From Bifidobacterium saguinibicoloris (GTDB taxonomy: Bacteria; Actinomycetota; Actinomycetes; Actinomycetales; Bifidobacteriaceae), in assembly GCF_019331725.1 (NCBI RefSeq), contig NZ_JAHBBF010000004.1, positions 124,001 through 188,000 of the forward strand: 64,000 nt of DNA, read 5' to 3'. This document shows, piece by piece, positions 41,107-49,989 of the stretch; the stretch's first letter is position 1, and every line of letters starts with the position of its first letter. Both the position numbers and the translations under genes were made by a program. Below the pieces are notes generated by a model. The model did not search any database. It was given only the letters and a program-made list of their open reading frames with translations, and was not told the origin of the DNA.

Positions 41107-41151
41107 CGGTATCGCAACGACAGCGACAGGCCGCGAAGCGAGGGGGATTCG

Positions 41152-42498
41152 ATGAGCAACGCCAACCCGTACCAACCCAACCCATATCAACCCAACCCGG
41201 GCCAGCCGAACCCACCCGGGTCATACGGACCGTACGGCGCCCCCGGCACGCCGGGGCCGGGCATGCCCCAGCCGTCCGCGATGCCGGGCGGACCGATGCC
41301 GGGCGGACCGGGCCATCCGGGATACCGTTCCCCCTACGGCGCGCCCGGGCAGCCGTACGGACCGGCGCCGCGCAAAAGGGGCGGCGCCGGTCTGGCCGTG
41401 GGCCTCACGGTGGGCGGCGCCGCGCTGCTCGTCGTGGTGCTGCTCTGCGTGTTCGTGTTCTTCGGCGCGCGCAACGCCATGCGTTCGGCGTTGGAGAACG
41501 CCGGCGCCACGCAGAGCCAGACGGGCGGCGGAAGCGGCACGGGATCATCGGGATCGGGAGGCGGTTCAGGCTCCGCCGGAGGACTCGACTACGGCTATTC
41601 GGACGGCGGCAGCCACGACACCATCATCAACTGCAACGACGCCGAGGAGTACATCAAGTACTCGGACACGGTCAAGGGCCTGTACGACAAGTACAACAAG
41701 CAGCTGGTGGACGGCACCATCTTCGCGGACAACAACCTGCCCGCCAACCAGGACAGCGCCGACTACGTCCACGATTTCATGATCATCATCACCGACCACA
41801 AGGCGGCGCTCAACTTCGGATGCGTCACGAACTCCACCAGCATGGACGAGGTGAACGACCAGTACGCCGCCAAGGTCAACGAAGTCCTCGAAGTGGAGCG
41901 CAAGTTCAAGGCGCACGAGGACTTCGACGTGAAGATCAAGATCACGCGCAAGGACGGGTCCGTCTACGAATCGGACGGCGCCGCGCCGGAGGGCACCGCG
42001 GCGGACGACCTCGAGACGAAGATCAAGGCCGTGTCCGTCTCCAAGGGCTCGGACGGCACGTATCTCGCGGCCGGGGAGTCGCTGATCACGGCGGCCGGCA
42101 TGGTGCCCAACTACAACTACGACGAGATCTTCACCTACTGCACGCGCACCACGGGCGACACGAGCACCATCGCGGCCTCGTTCTGCACGGCCAGCCCGAA
42201 CGTCGTGTACATCAACCAGACGCGCTCCGACTTCTCCCTCATGGTCAAGGACGACTCCTACGTGGACATCATCAAGCACGAGCTCTCGCACGCGCTCATC
42301 AACGCGCGCTGCGGCACCACGCGCCCCGCGTTCGGCGTGGAGCCGGAGGGGCTGACCAACAGCTACGCGGTGAAGTTCCTCGGCGCGGACAAGGCGAACA
42401 CGCAGAAGGACATCGCCTCGTTCCCGGAGTACGCCATCACCGCCCAGACCGACCAAGCGGCCGACATGGTGCACAACGGGCAGTGCAAGGCGAGCTGA
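41152..42498 (+). CDS. Membrane-anchored putative zinc metalloprotease (HELSH motif)
   Basis: 448 residues. Residues 1-75 are cytoplasmic and Pro/Gly/Asn-rich with NPYQPNPYQPN-type repeats. TM is ~79-103 (AVGLTVGGAALLVVVLLCVF), followed by a Gly/Ser linker (~122-142) and an extracellular domain. That domain contains IIKHELSHALI, with His376-Glu377-x-x-His380 fitting HExxH, and a Glu in GVEPEGLTNSYAV as a possible third ligand. Several Cys residues (FGCVTN, FTYCTRT, SFCTAS, NARCG, GQCKAS) may form disulfides. GAGGGGG precedes the ATG. The protease call is inferred from the motif; I do not recognise the family otherwise. Confidence 0.72.
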   Translation: MSNANPYQPNPYQPNPGQPNPPGSYGPYGAPGTPGPGMPQPSAMPGGPMPGGPGHPGYRSPYGAPGQPYGPAPRKRGGAGLAVGLTVGGAALLVVVLLCVFVFFGARNAMRSALENAGATQSQTGGGSGTGSSGSGGGSGSAGGLDYGYSDGGSHDTIINCNDAEEYIKYSDTVKGLYDKYNKQLVDGTIFADNNLPANQDSADYVHDFMIIITDHKAALNFGCVTNSTSMDEVNDQYAAKVNEVLEVERKFKAHEDFDVKIKITRKDGSVYESDGAAPEGTAADDLETKIKAVSVSKGSDGTYLAAGESLITAAGMVPNYNYDEIFTYCTRTTGDTSTIAASFCTASPNVVYINQTRSDFSLMVKDDSYVDIIKHELSHALINARCGTTRPAFGVEPEGLTNSYAVKFLGADKANTQKDIASFPEYAITAQTDQAADMVHNGQCKAS

Positions 42499-42522
42499 GA
42501 CCGAGCCGAGACATCCACACGT

Positions 42523-42564
42523 CCGGGGGACGGCCGGAACCGGTCCGGTTCGGCCGTCCCCCGG
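42523..42564. terminator. Hairpin between the HELSH protein gene and glnE
   Basis: CCGGGGGACGGCC (42523-42535) pairs with GGCCGTCCCCCGG (42552-42564), with further pairing GAACC/GGTTC inside. It lies between convergent genes. Confidence 0.8.
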
Positions 42565-42578
42565 ATGGTTCGGGGCGC

Positions 42579-45500
42579 TCAGCGCCCGTAGAACAGCCGT
42601 TCGGTGACCTCGCGGGCCTTGCGCATCACGGCGAGCAGGTCGTTCTCGAAATGCTGGCCGCGGTTCGCGTCGTAGCCGAGGTAGACGGCGATGCCGCCGA
42701 GCGAGTACATGTCGTCCGGCAGGATGTCCGCCTGGTTCACGCGCCCGCTCCACAGGTAGTTGCCGTTGCGGGCCGCGGTGCACATCGTCCATGCGCGGCG
42801 CAGCGTGAGCGCGTCGGCGGTGTCGATGAGCCGGCGCCGTTCCAGCGCGTCCAGCGCCTCGAGCGTGCCGCCCACGCGCAGCTCCTTGACGTCGCCCGCG
42901 TGCATGAGCTGCATGAGCTGCACGGTCCATTCCACGTCGGACAGGCCGCCCTTGCCGAGTTTGAGATGGCGTTCGCGCCGGACGCCGCGGGGCAGGCGTT
43001 CGGCCTCCATGCGCGCCTTGAGCTTGCGGATGTCCGCGATCTCGGCGTCCGTCAGGGCCACGTGCGGATAGCGCAGCGGATCGGCGAGGTTGGCGAGGAA
43101 GTCCCCGGCGAGGGCCCTGTCACCGGCCGCATACCGCGCGCGCAGCAGCGCCTGGTGCTCCCAGGTGCTCGCCCATGCGCGGTAGTACTCCTCGCAGGAG
43201 GCGTAGGAGCGGACGAGCGGGCCGTTCTTGCCTTCGGGACGCAGGTCCAGGTCGAGTTCGATCTTCGGTTCCAGCGTGGAGGGCCCCTGCAGGATGGCGC
43301 GCAGGTCCTCGGTCACTTTGCGGGCGAACCGGTTGGCCGCGGCGTCGTCGGCGCCGTCGGTCGGGCGGTAGACGAGGATCGCGTCGGCGTCGGAGCTGAA
43401 GTTCACCTCGCGGCCGCCGTACCGGCCCATGCCGATGACGGCGAGGGTGGCGGGCGCGTCGGCGGCGGACGAGCTGTCGCCGGCGAGCTCGCGCGTGCGG
43501 TTGGCGACGGCCCATGCCAGTGCGGCGTCGATGATCGCGTCGTAGACGTCGGTCATGCCTTCGAGGGATGCGGCGTCATCCATCACGCCGCTCATCCAGG
43601 CCAGGCCGATCCGTTCGATCTCATGCCGACGCATGGCGCGCATCGACGTGGCGAAGTCGCGCAGGTCGCGCGCGTTGCGTTCGAGCGAGGAGCGGCATTG
43701 CACGTCGAGGCTTTCGCGCGTCCGCGCCTTGAGCTGCGTGTCGTCGCCCAGCCAGGTCACCGATTCGACGGATTTGTTGAGCGCGTCGCCGAGGAACCGC
43801 GAGTTGGACAGCACGTGGCACAGGCGCTGCGCCGCGGAGTTGGAGTCGCGCAGGAAGCCGAGGTATTCGCTGTCGGTGCCGAAATGCTCCTCGAGCCTGC
43901 GCCAGTTCAGCAGTCCCATGTCCGGGTTCTGTCCCTGTCCGAGCCATTCGAGCACGGCGGGCAGGATGATCCGGTTGATCTTCGCGGCGCGGCCGATTCC
44001 GGCGGTCAGGGCCGTGACGTGGCGCATGGCGGCGTCCGGGTCGCCGAAGCCGATGGAGCTGAAGCGCTCCTGCGCGGCCTGCTTGCTCAGGTCGATCTGG
44101 TCGTCCTCGAGCTGGGCGGACACGGGCAGCATGGGCCGGTAGTAGATGTCGAGGTGGAGGTGGCGCACCTCGCGGCGTGTCTCGTCGTAGCGTTCGACGA
44201 GCTCCTCGGGGTGCATGCGGAACGTGCGGGCCACGCGGCGCAGCTCCTGGTTCTGGTTGAGCTTGTCGACGTCCACGTCGCGTTTGCGTTCGAGGCCGCC
44301 AAGGTTGGCCGCGGCGCCGAGGTCGGGGAACAGGTGGGTGCGTTTGAGCGCCCACATCTGCTGACGGTGTTCGAGCACGCGTTCGAACCGGTAGTCGGCG
44401 GAGAGTCTGGCGGCCTGCTTGCGTGAGACGTACCCGCCTTCGGCGAGCCGCGCCAGCGATTCGAGCGTGGATCGGGTGCGCAGCGTCTCGTCGGAGCGGC
44501 CGTGGACGAGCTGGAGCATCTGCACGGTGAATTCCACGTCGCGCAGACCGCCGCGGCCGAGCTTGATCTCCCGGTCCTTGAGCGGGGCCGGGATGAGGTC
44601 CTCGACGCGTTTGCGCATGCGCTGGCAGTCGTAGACGAAGTTGTCGCGTTTGGAGGCGCTCCAGACGAACGGGCGGGTCATATCCATGTACCGTCGGCCC
44701 AGTTCCGGGTCGCCGGCCACGGGCCTGGCCTTGAGCAGCGCCTGGAATTCCCAGTTCTCCGCCCACTGCTCGTAGTATCCCTGATGCGACGCGATGGTGC
44801 GGACGAGCGGGCCGTCCTTGCCTTCGGGGCGCAGCCCGCCGTCGATCTGCCACAGCGTGGGTTCGGCCACGCCCATGATGACGGACTGGCATACGCGTTG
44901 CAGCGTGGTGGCCATCTTGGTGCCGGTACGGATGAGCTCCTGACGGCCGATCTCCTGGTCGGCGGGTTCGACGGCGTAGATGAGGTCCACGTCGGACACG
45001 TAGTTGAGCTCCTGCGCGCCGAGTTTGCCCATGCCGATGATGACGAACCGCACGTGTTCGGCGCCGGAGACCTCGTGCCGGGCGATGGCGAGCGCGCCTT
45101 CGAGGGCCGCGTCGGCCAGGTCGGACAGCTCGCGGCTGATGGTCGGCTGGATCGCGCAGGGATCGTCGGCGGTGGCGTCCTGCGCCATGATGGCGGCGAG
45201 CTGCCGCCGGTAGGTGCCGCGCAACGCGGTGGCGGCGTCGGCGAGCGTCAGGGTGGCGACGGGGGCGGCGGTCTCGTCCGGATCGGCGCCGACGGCTTTG
45301 AGGATGTGGGCGCGTCGTTGCGCGTGGTTGTACAGGTGGCTGTTGCAGGCGTCCCTGGAGGCGGCCTCGACGAGTTCGGGCCTGAACCGCATGAGCTTGC
45401 CGAGCGCGTCGGACACGCCGAGCACGGTGACGAGCCGTTCGAACGCCGCCTCGTCGGGCACCATGTGGTCGAAGTCACGGCCCTGGCTCTGCACGGCGTT

Positions 45501-45698
45501 GGTGATGCTCACCAGGTTGGCGAGCGCGGCGTCCGGATCGCAGGCTTCGCCGAGGGCCTTGAGCACGAACCGCAGTCGTTCGTCGGGCACCCCGTCCGCC
45601 TTGAGCCGGCCGAGCATGGACCGTGCCTCGTCGAGGTCCTGGAGCCCCGCGCGGATGAGGTCCATGGCGGTGGGGCGGAATGCGTCGTTTGCGTTCAT
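42579..45698 (-). CDS. glnE: Glutamine synthetase adenylyltransferase/deadenylase GlnE
   Basis: 1039 residues. It covalently switches glutamine synthetase by adding and removing AMP in response to nitrogen status. It has two nucleotidyltransferase modules: N-terminal IGMGKLGAQELNYVSDVDLI (deadenylase half) and C-terminal IGMGRYGGREVNFSSDADAI (adenylylase half). Each is followed by an arm domain (KLGRGGLRDVEFTVQ and KLGKGGLSDVEWTVQ). The ATG at 45698 has no Shine-Dalgarno; TACATT (45707-45712) lies 8 nt upstream, so it is likely leaderless. No glutamine synthetase or PII gene is adjacent. Confidence 0.97.
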   Translation of the reverse strand: MNANDAFRPTAMDLIRAGLQDLDEARSMLGRLKADGVPDERLRFVLKALGEACDPDAALANLVSITNAVQSQGRDFDHMVPDEAAFERLVTVLGVSDALGKLMRFRPELVEAASRDACNSHLYNHAQRRAHILKAVGADPDETAAPVATLTLADAATALRGTYRRQLAAIMAQDATADDPCAIQPTISRELSDLADAALEGALAIARHEVSGAEHVRFVIIGMGKLGAQELNYVSDVDLIYAVEPADQEIGRQELIRTGTKMATTLQRVCQSVIMGVAEPTLWQIDGGLRPEGKDGPLVRTIASHQGYYEQWAENWEFQALLKARPVAGDPELGRRYMDMTRPFVWSASKRDNFVYDCQRMRKRVEDLIPAPLKDREIKLGRGGLRDVEFTVQMLQLVHGRSDETLRTRSTLESLARLAEGGYVSRKQAARLSADYRFERVLEHRQQMWALKRTHLFPDLGAAANLGGLERKRDVDVDKLNQNQELRRVARTFRMHPEELVERYDETRREVRHLHLDIYYRPMLPVSAQLEDDQIDLSKQAAQERFSSIGFGDPDAAMRHVTALTAGIGRAAKINRIILPAVLEWLGQGQNPDMGLLNWRRLEEHFGTDSEYLGFLRDSNSAAQRLCHVLSNSRFLGDALNKSVESVTWLGDDTQLKARTRESLDVQCRSSLERNARDLRDFATSMRAMRRHEIERIGLAWMSGVMDDAASLEGMTDVYDAIIDAALAWAVANRTRELAGDSSSAADAPATLAVIGMGRYGGREVNFSSDADAILVYRPTDGADDAAANRFARKVTEDLRAILQGPSTLEPKIELDLDLRPEGKNGPLVRSYASCEEYYRAWASTWEHQALLRARYAAGDRALAGDFLANLADPLRYPHVALTDAEIADIRKLKARMEAERLPRGVRRERHLKLGKGGLSDVEWTVQLMQLMHAGDVKELRVGGTLEALDALERRRLIDTADALTLRRAWTMCTAARNGNYLWSGRVNQADILPDDMYSLGGIAVYLGYDANRGQHFENDLLAVMRKAREVTERLFYGR

Positions 45699-45771
45699 AC
45701 TTAGCTAATGTACACTGCGCGCGGCGCGTCCCGCCGGACCGTCCCGCCATGTCCCGGAGGTCTCCGTCCCC

Positions 45772-45807
45772 GAGGTCCCGGAGATCCCGGAGATCCCGGA
45801 GATCCCG
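45772..45807. repeat. 9-bp tandem repeat between glnE and metF
   Basis: GAGATCCCG occurs three times exactly (45781-45807) after one variant GAGGTCCCG (45772-45780). It lies just past the metF stop, within the 120-base gap and upstream of the glnE start on the other side. Confidence 0.8.
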
Positions 45808-45818
45808 GGACCCCGGCC

Positions 45819-46670
45819 TCACTCGGCGTCGGCGAACAGGGGGCGCACGTTGCGCCAGATGCGGCGCGTGGTGGCGGGGCGGTTCATCGTGTACAGGTGC
45901 ACGCCGTCCACGCCGTGCGCCACCAGATCGGTGATCTGCGCCGAGGCGTAGTTGATGCCGGCCTCGCGCAGACTGGGCACGTCGTTCCCCCACCGTTCGA
46001 GCAGGGCCTCGACGGGCCCGGGGATGCGCGTGTTGTTCTTATCCGCCATGGATCGGACGGATTTCGCGCCGGAGATCGGCATGATGCCCGCCTCGATCGG
46101 AACTTCGATGCCGGCGGCCCGCACCTTGTCGAGGAACCGGTAGAAGTCCCCGTTGTCGTAGAACAGCTGGGAGATCAGGTGGCTGGCGCCCGCGTCCACC
46201 TTGGCCTTGAGGTGTTCGATGTCCTTGTCGAGGGATTCGGCCTGGATGTGGCCCTCCGGGTAGCATGCGCCGAACACCTTGAGGTCGGGCCTGCGCTCGC
46301 GGATGTAGCGCACCAGGTCGATGGCGTGCTCGAACACGCCGACGGGCTCCTCGCCTTCGATGTAGTCGCCGCGCAGGGCGAGCACGCCGCCGACGCCCGC
46401 GTGCTCGAACATCTCGAGCGCCTCGTCGACCTTGGCCTCGTCCGAGTACAGGGCCGTCAGGTGCGCGACGGTGGGGATGCGGTACTCCTTACGAATCGTG
46501 TTGGCGATGCGCGCGGTGGCCGTGCGGTCGGCGTGGGTGCCGTGCCCGTAGGTCACCGAGATGAAGTCCGGGTCGAGTCCCTGCAGTCCGTCCAGCGTGT
46601 CGTAGATGGTGCCGACCGGGGCGTCCCTCTTGGGCGGGAACACCTCGAGCGAGAACATCGGCTTGTGCAT
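45819..46670 (-). CDS. metF: 5,10-methylenetetrahydrofolate reductase MetF
   Basis: 283 residues, a FAD-dependent TIM-barrel. It makes 5-methyl-THF, the methyl donor for the MetE reaction encoded just upstream. The catalytic Glu in SLEVFPPK (~8-15), LALRGDY with the flavin-contact Asp, and HLISQLFYDN are all visible. AAGGAG lies before the ATG. It lies 99 bases downstream of metE on the same strand, with a GC hairpin (46690-46713) between them that could attenuate but need not end transcription. Confidence 0.95.
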   Translation of the reverse strand: MHKPMFSLEVFPPKRDAPVGTIYDTLDGLQGLDPDFISVTYGHGTHADRTATARIANTIRKEYRIPTVAHLTALYSDEAKVDEALEMFEHAGVGGVLALRGDYIEGEEPVGVFEHAIDLVRYIRERRPDLKVFGACYPEGHIQAESLDKDIEHLKAKVDAGASHLISQLFYDNGDFYRFLDKVRAAGIEVPIEAGIMPISGAKSVRSMADKNNTRIPGPVEALLERWGNDVPSLREAGINYASAQITDLVAHGVDGVHLYTMNRPATTRRIWRNVRPLFADAE

Positions 46671-46689
46671 GTCGTCTCCTTCATGGATG

Positions 46690-46713
46690 AGGCTCCCTCT
46701 GGCGAGGGAGCCT
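46690..46713 (-). terminator. Hairpin between metE and metF
   Basis: AGGCTCCCTC (46690-46699), loop TGGC, GAGGGAGCCT (46704-46713). There is no U-tract on either strand, so termination is probably partial. Confidence 0.45.
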
Positions 46714-46769
46714 CCTGTTCGTTCCTCACGCCGACGGCCGGCTCCGTGTCCGGTCCGTCTGCGGGGCCG

Positions 46770-49076
46770 TCACTTGCCGAGCTGCGCGCGCACGGCCTTG
46801 GCGGCGGCCACGAGATGCTCGAGGCTCGGCCAGGTCTCCGCGTTGCCGCGGGTCTTCAGGCCGCAGTCCGGGTTGATCCACACCTTCTCGACGTCCATCT
46901 TCTTGAGGATCTCGCCGATGCGCTCCTCGATCTCCTGCTCGGAGGGGATGCGCGGGGAGTGGATGTCGTAGACGCCCGGGCCGGCCTCGGTCTCGAAGTT
47001 GGCCTCGTGGATGGCGTCGAGCACGACGAGGTCGCCGCGGGACGCCTCGAAGGAGATCACGTCGGCGTCCATCGCGTCGATGTCGCGGATGATGTCGTTG
47101 AACTCGGAGTAGCACATGTGCGTGTGAATCTGCGTGGTGGGCTTGACGCCGGAGTGCACGAGACGGAACGCGGGCACGGCCCAGTCGAGGTACTTGGAGT
47201 GCCAGTCGGTCTTCCTGAGCGGCAGCTTCTCGCGCAGGGCGGCCTCGTCGATCTGGATGACCTTGATGCCGGCGGCCTCGAGGTCGAGCACCTCGTCGCG
47301 GATGGCGAGGGCGAGCTGCTGGGTCTGCTGCTCGTGGGTGATGTCCTCGCGCGGCCAGGACCAGTTGAGGATGGTGACCGGACCGGTGAGCATGCCCTTC
47401 ATGACGTGCTTGGTACGGCTCTGCGCGTACGCGGACCACTCGACGGTGATCGGCTTGGCGCGGGAGACGTCGCCCCAGACGATCGGGGGCTTGACGCAGC
47501 GGGTGCCGTAGGACTGGACCCAGGCGTTCTTGGTGAACAGGAAGCCGTTGAGGTTCTGGCCGAAGTATTCGACCATGTCGTTGCGCTCGAACTCGCCGTG
47601 GACGAGCACGTCGAGGCCGATCTCCTCCTGGTGCCTGATGCAGGCGTCGATCTGGTCCTTGATGAACTGGTCGTACGCCTCCTTGGTGATCTCGCCCTTG
47701 CGGAACTTCGCGCGCTCGGCGCGGATCTCGCGCGTCTGCGGGAAGGAACCGATGGTGGTGGTGGGCAGCAGCGGCAGGCCGAGGGCCTCGCGCTGGAGCT
47801 TCTGGCGCTCGGCGCGGGCGGGCTGGCGCGTGTAGTCGGCGTCGGTGAGGGCGGCGATGCGCGCCGCGACGGCGGCGTCGGGGGCGACGCGGGTGCCGTC
47901 GAACAGCGCCTGGTTGGCCTTGAGCGCGGCGGAGGCCTTGCGCTCCTCGTCGGTGGCGTCGGCGAGGCCGGCGATCTCCTTGAGTTCGCCGAGCTTCTCG
48001 ACGGCGAACGCGAAGTGCTTGAGCACGGCCGGGTCGAGGGCGGTCTCGCCTTCGGTGCTGAACGGCACGTGCAGCAGGGAGCTGGCGGTGGAGACGGCGA
48101 CGTTCGGCGTGACCTGCCTCAGGGCGTCGACGAGGCCGAGGCTCGCGGCGTAGTCGTTGCGCCAGATGTTGCGGCCGTTGACGACGCCCGCGAAGATGAC
48201 GGTGCCTTCGGCCACGCCGTACTTGGCGACGGCGGCGAGGTTCTCGTCCTTGCCTTCGTTGAGGTCGAGGCCGATGCCGTCGAAGCCGAGCAGGTTGACG
48301 GTCTCGTACACGTCGGCGATGTGGCCGAAGTAGGTGTTGAGCAGCACCTTGACCGCGCCCTTGCGCGCGGGCAGGATCTTCGCGTACAGGCTCTTGAAGA
48401 GTTCGACGTCGCCCGGCTGCTTGTCGAGCACGAGGAACGGCTCGTCGATCTGCACCCACTTGGCGCCGAGCTCGTTGAACCGGGTGAGCACTTCGGCGTA
48501 CACGGCGGCGACGGCGTTCACGAGGCCCTTGTCGAAGGTGAGCTCCTGCGCGTCGTCGTCACGGGCGAGCTTGAGGAACGTGTACGGGCCGATGAGGACC
48601 GGCTTGGTCTCGATGCCGAGCTCCTTGGCCTCGAGGTACTCGTCGAACGGCTTGGTGCCGTTGAGCTTGATCTCGGTGGACGGTTCGATCTCCGGGACGA
48701 TGTAGTGGTAGTTGGTGGTGAACCACTTCTTCATCGGCAGGGCGGTGACGTCGCCCTTGTCGCCCTGATAGCCGCGGGACATCGCGAACAGCGTCTCCTC
48801 CGGCTCGGCGAAGGCGAGGCGCTGGTAGCGCTCCGGGATCACGTTGAGCAGGATGGCGGTGTCGAGCAACTGGTCGAAGTAGCTGAAGTCGTTGCTCGGG
48901 ATGAGGTCCACGCCGGCCTCGGCCTGGAGCCTCCAGTGCTTGGCGCGCAGCTCCTTGGCGGTGGCGTGCACGTCGTCGAGGGTGGCGTTCCCCTTCCAGT
49001 AGGCCTCGATGATCTTCTTGAGCTCTCGGTTCTGACCGATGCGCGGGAATCCGGACACGGACGTCAGTGCAGCCAT
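46770..49076 (-). CDS. metE: Cobalamin-independent methionine synthase MetE
   Basis: 768 residues. It transfers a methyl group from 5-methyl-THF-polyglutamate to homocysteine without B12. The zinc ligands are visible in the C-terminal barrel: His and Cys in HTHMCYSEF, Glu in SFEASRGD and Cys in NPDCGLKTR. The N-terminal folate barrel starts [19 protein letters not shown] lies before the ATG. A short perfect palindrome (49177-49193) lies ~100 bp upstream. With metF it forms the last methionine steps. Confidence 0.97.
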   Translation of the reverse strand: MAALTSVSGFPRIGQNRELKKIIEAYWKGNATLDDVHATAKELRAKHWRLQAEAGVDLIPSNDFSYFDQLLDTAILLNVIPERYQRLAFAEPEETLFAMSRGYQGDKGDVTALPMKKWFTTNYHYIVPEIEPSTEIKLNGTKPFDEYLEAKELGIETKPVLIGPYTFLKLARDDDAQELTFDKGLVNAVAAVYAEVLTRFNELGAKWVQIDEPFLVLDKQPGDVELFKSLYAKILPARKGAVKVLLNTYFGHIADVYETVNLLGFDGIGLDLNEGKDENLAAVAKYGVAEGTVIFAGVVNGRNIWRNDYAASLGLVDALRQVTPNVAVSTASSLLHVPFSTEGETALDPAVLKHFAFAVEKLGELKEIAGLADATDEERKASAALKANQALFDGTRVAPDAAVAARIAALTDADYTRQPARAERQKLQREALGLPLLPTTTIGSFPQTREIRAERAKFRKGEITKEAYDQFIKDQIDACIRHQEEIGLDVLVHGEFERNDMVEYFGQNLNGFLFTKNAWVQSYGTRCVKPPIVWGDVSRAKPITVEWSAYAQSRTKHVMKGMLTGPVTILNWSWPREDITHEQQTQQLALAIRDEVLDLEAAGIKVIQIDEAALREKLPLRKTDWHSKYLDWAVPAFRLVHSGVKPTTQIHTHMCYSEFNDIIRDIDAMDADVISFEASRGDLVVLDAIHEANFETEAGPGVYDIHSPRIPSEQEIEERIGEILKKMDVEKVWINPDCGLKTRGNAETWPSLEHLVAAAKAVRAQLGK

Positions 49077-49176
49077 GAATCCTCCATACTGCTGTCGTAA
49101 ACGAAACGGCTTTTCAACCCGCCCAGCCTATCAAACCAACCCGCGAACAGGGTCATCAGCAACGTTGAAGTGTCGC

Positions 49177-49193
49177 TATAAATCGGCTTTATA
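49177..49193. promoter_or_regulatory. Palindrome upstream of metE, candidate operator
   Basis: TATAAA (49177-49182), five bases, TTTATA (49188-49193). It is strikingly AT-rich for this genome. It lies ~100 bp before the metE ATG, reading leftward. It could be a regulator site or a promoter region; no SAM riboswitch fold was recognised in 49077-49313. Confidence 0.4.
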
Positions 49194-49313
49194 CCGCCGT
49201 TTCCCCGCCCTTGAGGAACAGGAGTCAAGGAGCTGGACGAGTACACGAGCGGCGAGTATACGCCGCCCGTGCCGCCGTCACGCCGGCATGCCCATATACC
49301 GGCCGGAAGCCCC

Positions 49314-49871
49314 TCACTCGAAGTCGTCAGGCCCCATCACCGCGATGAGGTCTCCGGAGTGCACCTGCCATTCCTGGATGGGCGTGTCCGAGCCGAACAT
49401 CACGACGCCGGCGGTCTGGAGCCCCAGGTTGAGCAGGTCGAGACGCTCCGGGTCCGATTCGGACGAGGCGAGCCATTGGCTGGCGATCGAGACGGTGGGT
49501 TCGTGTCCGAGCACCATGAGCACGCGGGTCTTGTCCTTCGCGTGGGTGAGCTCGTCGAACACCGCCTGCATGCCGCCCTCGTACAGGCTTTGATGGTAGT
49601 CGACCTTGGGTGCGTCACCGAAGGTCTTGAGCATCTTGCCGCAGGTCTGGCGGGCGCGTTTGGCGGCCGAGCAGACGATCATGTCCGGCACGAGCCCCAT
49701 GTCGGCGAGCCCCTTGGCGACCTTCTTCGCCTGCTTGAGGCCCTTGGAGGTCAGCCCGCGCCCGTAGTCGCCGTCGGCGCTGAACGGTTCGGCCTTCGCA
49801 TGCCGCATGATGATGAGGATGTGGCCGTATTTTCCGGCCCGTTTGGCCACCTTGCGCGGATTGGCTCCCAT
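49314..49871 (-). CDS. SixA-like histidine phosphatase
   Basis: 185 residues of the histidine-phosphatase (phosphoglycerate mutase-like) superfamily. The catalytic RHA motif is in IIMRHAKAEPFSADGDYGR. The second basic motif is SAAKRARQT, and the second catalytic His is in LMVLGHEPTVS. The small size and MRHAKAE fit SixA-type phosphohistidine phosphatases; the substrate is unknown. The start MGANPRKVAKR follows AGGAGGG; the frame stays open upstream into trmI. A 12-bp palindrome lies 66 bp upstream. Confidence 0.88.
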   Translation of the reverse strand: MGANPRKVAKRAGKYGHILIIMRHAKAEPFSADGDYGRGLTSKGLKQAKKVAKGLADMGLVPDMIVCSAAKRARQTCGKMLKTFGDAPKVDYHQSLYEGGMQAVFDELTHAKDKTRVLMVLGHEPTVSIASQWLASSESDPERLDLLNLGLQTAGVVMFGSDTPIQEWQVHSGDLIAVMGPDDFE

Positions 49872-49936
49872 GTCGTCCCTCCTGATGACGGTTCCGTCTG
49901 TGCAACGGCGCCGATCACGTCCACCCATGATCTCTT

Positions 49937-49948
49937 GTGAACGTTCAC
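49937..49948. promoter_or_regulatory. Perfect palindrome upstream of the SixA-like gene, candidate operator
   Basis: GTGAACGTTCAC, centred in the 118-base gap between trmI and the phosphatase. It has the look of a LacI/GntR-type operator half-site pair. A -10-like TACAAT lies beside it on the minus strand (49964-49969 region). No regulator gene is adjacent. Confidence 0.4.
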
Positions 49949-49989
49949 GACGATAGTTGAACAATTGTACCGCCATCGCGCGGCGCCGA

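Noticed and set aside
39207..44426. 1739-codon plus-strand ORF
   Set aside because: It runs antisense to glnE, the HAD phosphatase and the 237-aa gene, and out of frame through the HELSH gene. This is a GC-rich shadow without a ribosome site or family match.
45708..49100. 1130-codon plus-strand ORF
   Set aside because: Antisense to metF and metE; composition is the usual Val/Leu/Gly/Asp-rich shadow.
49077..49313. SAM riboswitch or T-box upstream of metE
   Set aside because: No recognisable helical core or T-box sequence; only the short palindrome was supported.
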